From assembly GCA_030068075.1 (NCBI GenBank), contig CM057827.1:72492500-72556499 (forward strand): a stretch of 64,000 nt of DNA, in the 5' to 3' direction. The notes beneath the pieces were generated by a model. The model did no database searches, had not been told where the DNA came from, and saw only the letters and a program-made list of their open reading frames with translations. Source of the DNA: Paguma larvata. Taxonomy: Eukaryota; Chordata; Mammalia; Carnivora; Viverridae. Shown here in pieces: positions 59,127 to 64,000 of the stretch (position 1 is its first letter; the number at the start of each line of letters is the position of its first letter). The position numbers and the translations under genes are program-made.

Positions 59127-59306
59127 GTGATTCTCAAAGCGTGTTCTCTGGCTCAGTAACAGCATCACCTCATAACCTATGAGAAATGCAAGTTCTCAGG
59201 TTTACTACATGAGAAATTGCAGGGGTTGGGTCCAACAGTGTCTTTTTAACAAAACCTGCAGGCGATCTGGGTGCACGTTAAAGTTTGAGAACCACTGCTC
59301 TATGCT
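59127..59306 (+). mobile_element. MER5A-type hAT DNA transposon
   Basis: gcagtgattctcaaagcgtg at the left and aaagtttgagaaccactgc at the right are its terminal inverted repeats, with agcatcacct and gaaatgcaagttctcagg between. Confidence 0.85.
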
Positions 59307-60967
59307 TAAAACCCTGCCCCTCTCTCCAGTTATTTGTCTCCACACAAGTGGCCCCAATGTGCCTACACCTATACCCTTGAAAACGCATTGCAGTTCTTTT
59401 TCTGAGAGCCCCACAGAACATCTCAGAGTTAGCATTTCTCTCCTATCCCTCTCCCTTTTATGTTGAAGCTTACTGGATTTCAGAAAGAGATCTCTGCCTC
59501 TATCCCCAAATTTCCCCTTTTTATAAGGACACCAGTCATATTAGATTAGGGCCCACACTAAGGACCTCTTTTTAACTCGATTACCTCGGTATAGACCCTG
59601 CTTCTAAATATGGTCACATTTTGAGGTACTGGGGATTAGGACTTCTGTAGATCGTTTTCTCTGGAGTGGGGAGTTTGGGGCGGATTGCACAATTCCACCC
59701 ATAACAAGGACCATAGAATTTTACAGGAGGCTCTTTGAGGGGGAAATCTCCTTTATGTGTCTTGAGAACCTCCAACACCACTGTGGGATTATTTTTCCTT
59801 TCTCTTGGGAAGCATAATTGATTAAGAGACAATGACTATTGTCTATTTTTAGGAAAGGAACCCAGGTCTGGCTGCTTCTTCCCTAACATAGGCTGCATAT
59901 TTGCAAGACAGAGGAAAATATAAAGCATAATCATACACAATCTCCCTGTTTAAAGCTCTTTGTGTAAATTTGCCCCCAAATATCCTTAATATTATCAAAT
60001 AAATAATCTTATCCAAATATGATTGCATGTCACCAGGGAGCCACAATTTCCACCTTCAGAAGGCAGGAAATTAGCCAAAACATCGTCCAACCACATCCCC
60101 CAGCCTTTTGCCGTGAGACGGGCATCTGTTTTTCTCTGAAAACTAGGCAGAACTGTGTGAATTTCTCTGCTACTGCCACACACTAGCAAAAGAGATCAGT
60201 GTATTGGCACATCGGTGTATTGGCATTCTGTAATTTCCACTTGGATGTACTCAAAAGGAGCACGGAAACCAAAGTTTGGTAGGCCCTAAAATAGAAACGC
60301 TGACGTTTGGAAAACTGGGGTGTGGGCTACTCTTCCCCTCGTCAAGAGGAAGCTAGGTGTGAATCTGTTTTATTTCCCCATTCTGGAATCTGCTCACGGT
60401 CTCCTCACCCCAGGGCTGCAGGCTTGGGCTTCCGGGGAGGATGAGGAGCGGGAGCACGCCGGGTTCTCAGGAATCCTGGGTGCTAGGAGCACCAGTGTGG
60501 GCTGAGAATCCCGGCTCTGTCCCCAGGGAAGGGCGTCTCTGGCTATCTCCGTCCAGTCACCGGTCATAATAGTCGCCACGTGGCTACAACTGCTAAGGGG
60601 AAGGGGGACCTCTCTGGGAGACGAAGAGATAGTTCTAAGGAAAGGGACTGAAGGCTTCCCAGCAGCAGGCACCGATCGGGCAAGCAGGACCGGAGGAGGA
60701 AGACTGTAGACTCTGCTCTGTCCAGACCAGGGAGCGGGCGTAGATTGGCACGGCCTATTTGCGGTTGAGTATCAAGGAGCAAAAGGGGACCAGGGGGCAA
60801 GCTTTTTTCACGGTGGTTTTAATTCACATCCTACGCTTCCTGGAGACCCGAAGACTTCTCTCCTGGATTCAGAACCGAAAAGTATCAAACTCAAAATTTA
60901 GCAAAAGCTGCAGCTTTGCTCTTCTTTACCCCACCAGCCCCACCCTGAAGCTATCTGGAGTTTAAAG
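59307..60967. other. Intergenic, nothing recognised
   Basis: Moderate GC near 60400-60800; no gene recognised. Confidence 0.4.
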
Positions 60968-61022
60968 GAGTTCATTCATCCGTTCAATAAATACTTTCTG
61001 AGCGCTTACTAGGCGCCGGAAG
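60968..61022 (+). repeat. L2/MIR-type fragment
   Basis: ttcattcatccgttcaataaatactttctgagcgcttactaggcgcc. Confidence 0.6.
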
Positions 61023-61339
61023 GAAGCTGACGCGACCCTTGTGTTTGGAATGCTCTTAGGTTCCAGATCCCAAGAGCTTCGCTTCCGGAACGGATAGTTT
61101 GGTTTGAAGATCTTTCTCTTAAATTACTGGAGTGAGAAGAGCGGTTCGAAGTGGGGCGGGTACAGGTTGGAACCCCCATGGAGCCAAGGAGAGAAGGAAG
61201 AGTCTTTTCTATAGGGTCCTTTGGTGACGTCTACAATCCTCGTCTCAGATTGGGGGCTCAGAGGACAACGCTGGGGGTGCGGGGGGAAAGAGTAGAAAGG
61301 TATAAGTAGGAAATGTAGACAACAAATCTTCGTCAATTT

Positions 61340-61421
61340 GGTAGCGTGGCCGAGCGGTCTAAGGCGCTGGATTTAGGCTCCAGTCTCTTCGGGGGCGTGG
61401 GTTCGAATCCCACCGCTGCCA
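61340..61421 (+). tRNA. tRNA-Leu(TAG)
   Basis: 82 bases with the long variable arm of a type II tRNA. Acceptor GGTAGCG/CGCTGCC, anticodon loop ATTTAGG gives TAG, T-arm GGTTCGAATCC. TTTT follows at 61425-61428. It points opposite to the other three tRNA genes. Confidence 0.97.
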
Positions 61422-62639
61422 GGGTTTTGCTTCTAACCATAAATTTCGCCATCACTCCAAATAAAACTGTAGATCCCCTGCGGGATTGTGACCAAATCTC
61501 AAAACCCACTGTGTGAGTTTTCTGACTACTCAGCTCTAGACTGTTGGAGCGGGACTAGTAAATAAACGACTCAGTGTCACTGGCAGGGAGCTCTCGAGCG
61601 GATCTCTAAAAGACGCACTCCTACAGATGCTCAATCCCCCTGCTGTTTGGAAGGGAGAGGATAAGGCCTTGCTTGCCAAGGGATGCACTTAACCTGGGCA
61701 CTTAGGAGAGGAGAGGTAGTCTTGGAAGCTTGACAGAACCTTCAAAGTGCAGTAAACGGGTAAGGTGGGGCACAGAGGGGAGCAGGGAGTGAAGTCAAAC
61801 TTTGCTCCTAAGTGTTAACTCGAAAAATTAAGCAATTCCACTCAAAGCCGAAGTAAAAAATTAAGACAGTTGCACGAGGTCTCCAAAGTGTCCCTGTGTT
61901 CCCCCGTGCTGCCTCTCGGACCCTTAATACGTTACCTAGAGGATATTCTGTTTCATTTCTCTTTCCAGGTGCCTCTGGTCTCCTGGCTACTAGGGCACCC
62001 CCTCCCCACCCCACACTCTGTCTCTCCCTCCAAGTTCGCCATTAGGACAGCAAAGGAGATATGTTAAGCAGGAAGCTAATCATCAAAGGAGGCAAGTGCT
62101 CACCAGCTCAGGGAAGTGATTCAAAAACCAGGCTCCAGCCAGGCCAGGAAGACCACCCTGACTCTTACCTAGACCCAAAAGAGTTCGAGGACGGGTTTGA
62201 AGTAAGAATTTGAGCTCTTTAAGGAACATTCTTACTTTCTGGCCTTTGAGGGCAATGCCTTTCCTGCCCCATGTATGTGTATAGCCTTCGGTCTCTAGAG
62301 GATGTATTAGCATAATTTGGATACATACACACAGGTACAAATACATACCACATTCAGATTTGAATCCAGGCACCGTCCCCTCCTCAAGGCTTTGAGAAAA
62401 AGTTCTCTGCTCATTTTAGTAGATGGTAGTGGAACCTGATTGGCCTGTGCCCTAAAGGAGGCAGGAGTTAAGTTTGTCCATGTGGCTTGTTATTCTAGTC
62501 AGCCTCAACAATAGGGACACTTTTGGACTAGATAATTCATTACTGGGGGGTCAGGGGTCATTTATATTGTAGGATGTTTAGCAGTAATGACAACTGAAAG
62601 TGTCTCCAGACATTGTCAAGATCCCCTAGGACACAAAAT
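61422..62639. other. Intergenic, nothing recognised
   Basis: No feature supported. 62460-62640 (cctcaacaatagggacac...cagacattgtcaagatccc) resembles an old DNA-transposon remnant but is not assignable. Confidence 0.4.
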
Positions 62640-62946
62640 CGTTCTTAAAGACCGAGGGTGCAACTATTATGTCCCACTTTGTGGCTTGTCTTCTCAGTCT
62701 CTCAACAGTGCCTTCGAAGGGCAAAGTTTCCTAATGTTGATGAAGTACAATTAATCATACTTTTCTTTTATGGATCATGCTTTTGGTGTTGCAACTAAAA
62801 ACACCTTTCCTTGATACAACTTGACAAAGATTTCATTCTAAGTATTTTATAGTTTTGGTTTATAAGTTAATTTTTTATGTGGTGTTAAGTAGGGATCAAA
62901 ATTATTTTTTTAACATTATTTGTTGAAAAAACTACCTTTCTACAGA

Positions 62947-63095
62947 ATACATTTATCATGATGAGCACTGAGTAGTGTGTATAGAATTGTTGTATCACTA
63001 TCTCATACACCTGAAACCAATATAACACTGTGTTAGCTATCCTGGAATTAAAATTAAAAACTTAATAAAAAAACAAGAAATAAATTTAAAAAGGA
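62947..63095 (+). mobile_element. Short sense L1 3' end inserted in the antisense L1
   Basis: atcatgatgagcactgagtag...cacctgaaaccaatataacac... to an A-rich tail, flanked by acta-ctttct copies that look like a target duplication. Confidence 0.7.
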
Positions 63096-63389
63096 CTAAC
63101 TTTCTCTACTGAATTGCCTTTGAAACTTTGTCAGCAATCAACGGGATAATACACGTGTGGTTCTATCTCTGAACTCCTGTTTCATAGATCTATTTTTTAT
63201 ATTTTAATACCAATACTATGGTCTTGATTAGAGCAGCTTTCATGAGCCTTGATGTCAGGCAGAATGAGTTTGATCCAATTTTGTTCTTCCTTTTAAAGTT
63301 GTTTTGGGCATGCTATGTCTTTGCATTTCCATAGGAATTTTGGAATAGGCTAGTCAATTTTTAAAACAAAGAAAAAAGAAAAAGAAAAA

Positions 63390-63500
63390 CCAGAGTCATG
63401 TGGCCAGCTCAGTTGGAAGCACATGGGACTTTTGATATCATGAGTCATAAGTTTGAGGCCCTTTTTGGGTGTAGAGACTACTAAAAGTAAATAAACTTTA
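63390..63500 (+). mobile_element. Old tRNA-derived SINE
   Basis: catgtggccagctcagttggaagcacatgggac...gggtgtagagactac, a diverged short carnivore SINE. Confidence 0.75.
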
Positions 63501-64000
63501 AATTAAAGAAATATGTCTTAAAAATAAATTTAAAAACCTTGTTATTTTGATTACGATTGTACTGAATCTATAAATCAACTTAGGGATAATTGATATCTTA
63601 ATGATATTGCGTCTTTTCATTCACAAACATGAAATGATTCAGGGATCCTTGTACTTAGGTTTTCTTTTATCTATCCCAGTACTTTTTTTCTAGTGTACAA
63701 ATCTTGAACATATTTTGTCCCTAAGTATTTCATATTTGTGTCTTCTTCAATCTATTTCATAACCTTTCTATAGTTTTCAGTGTATAGATTTTTCACTTCT
63801 TTGGTTAGATTTATTCCCTAGGTATTTTATGGTTTTAGGTGCAATTGTAAATGGGATAGATTCCTTGATTTCTCTTTCTGTTGCTTCATGATTGGTGTAT
63901 AGGAATGCAACCAATTTCTGTGCATTGATTTTATATCCTGCAACTTTGTTGAATTCATGGATCAGTTCTAGCAGTTTTTTTGGTGGAATCTTTTGGGTTT

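Larger units (their letters stand above)
62640..64000 (-). mobile_element. L1 copy, antisense, running off the right edge
   Basis: Reversed ORF2 text throughout (ggtcttgattagagcagc; ttgttgaattcatggatcag). Interrupted by an L1 3' fragment and an old SINE. Confidence 0.75.

Noticed and set aside
314..63500. tRNA-like heads of the Can-SINEs as tRNA genes
   Set aside because: They lack intact acceptor stems and T-arms, carry CT-rich bodies and A tails, and have target duplications. They are retroposons.
1..64000. CRISPR array, operon or phage-type defence system
   Set aside because: Spliced mammalian genes, SINEs, L1s and nuclear tRNA genes dominate. The only regular direct repeats are microsatellites, tandem duplications and dispersed transposons.
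55451..64000. OR6S1 or another RNase gene expected near the tRNA genes in human
   Set aside because: No seven-helix olfactory receptor frame or CKxxNTF motif is present on either strand up to the right edge; such genes would lie outside the window.

Overview
This is mammalian genomic DNA, almost certainly from a cat-like carnivore (Feliformia). About thirty copies of the tRNA-derived carnivore SINE (Can-SINE/SINEC) carry the felid-type head (ggggcacctgggtggctcag) and an AAAATAAATAAA tail, many with target-site duplications. The single-exon coding units and their order match the RNase A superfamily / tRNA locus that in human lies on 14q11.2, here in reverse orientation. There is nothing prokaryotic in the window: no operons, ribosome binding sites or CRISPR array.

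Layout. 1-6.7 kb is repeat: a long antisense L1 plus ERV LTRs. 6.8-9.4 kb is an intronless ARL5A retrocopy with an intact 179-codon frame. 9.8-10.6 kb holds RNASE6 (minus strand). 11-21.5 kb is dense L1, LTR and SINE. EDDM3B, a catalytically degenerate RNase A relative of the epididymis, is at 21.9-22.4 kb (minus). 22.4-31.5 kb is again repeats, including an L1 with a twin-priming inversion. RNASE4 (31.7-32.2 kb, minus) and ANG (37.7-38.1 kb, minus) follow. The 38-49 kb interval is probably their shared 5' intron, ending in a GC-rich putative promoter near 49.2-49.8 kb. Next come intact tRNA genes for Pro(TGG), Tyr(GTA, with intron), Thr(TGT) and, at 61.3 kb, Leu(TAG). The right end is L2, L1, a MER5A-like element and another antisense L1.

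How it fits together. From high to low coordinate the order is tRNA-Leu, -Thr, -Tyr, -Pro, ANG, RNASE4, EDDM3B, RNASE6. As I recall it, this is the human order, so synteny is preserved. The four RNase-family genes all read on the minus strand. Each has its coding region in one exon that starts just after a visible splice acceptor. All encode secreted proteins with signal peptides. RNASE6, RNASE4 and ANG keep the His-Lys-His catalytic triad. EDDM3B has lost the lysine motif and half the cysteines.

Items most worth a second look: a Phe42-to-Val change in the substrate pocket of RNASE4; charge changes in the nuclear-targeting and cell-binding segments of ANG; the intact ARL5A retrogene; two loci with facing inverted LTR pairs; a 62-bp LTR fragment flanked by a 23-bp duplication; a 50-bp tandem duplication upstream of RNASE6; and a decayed intron-bearing tRNA-Tyr copy. 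I did not find a clearly new biological system. Repeat family names and boundaries are by eye and approximate.
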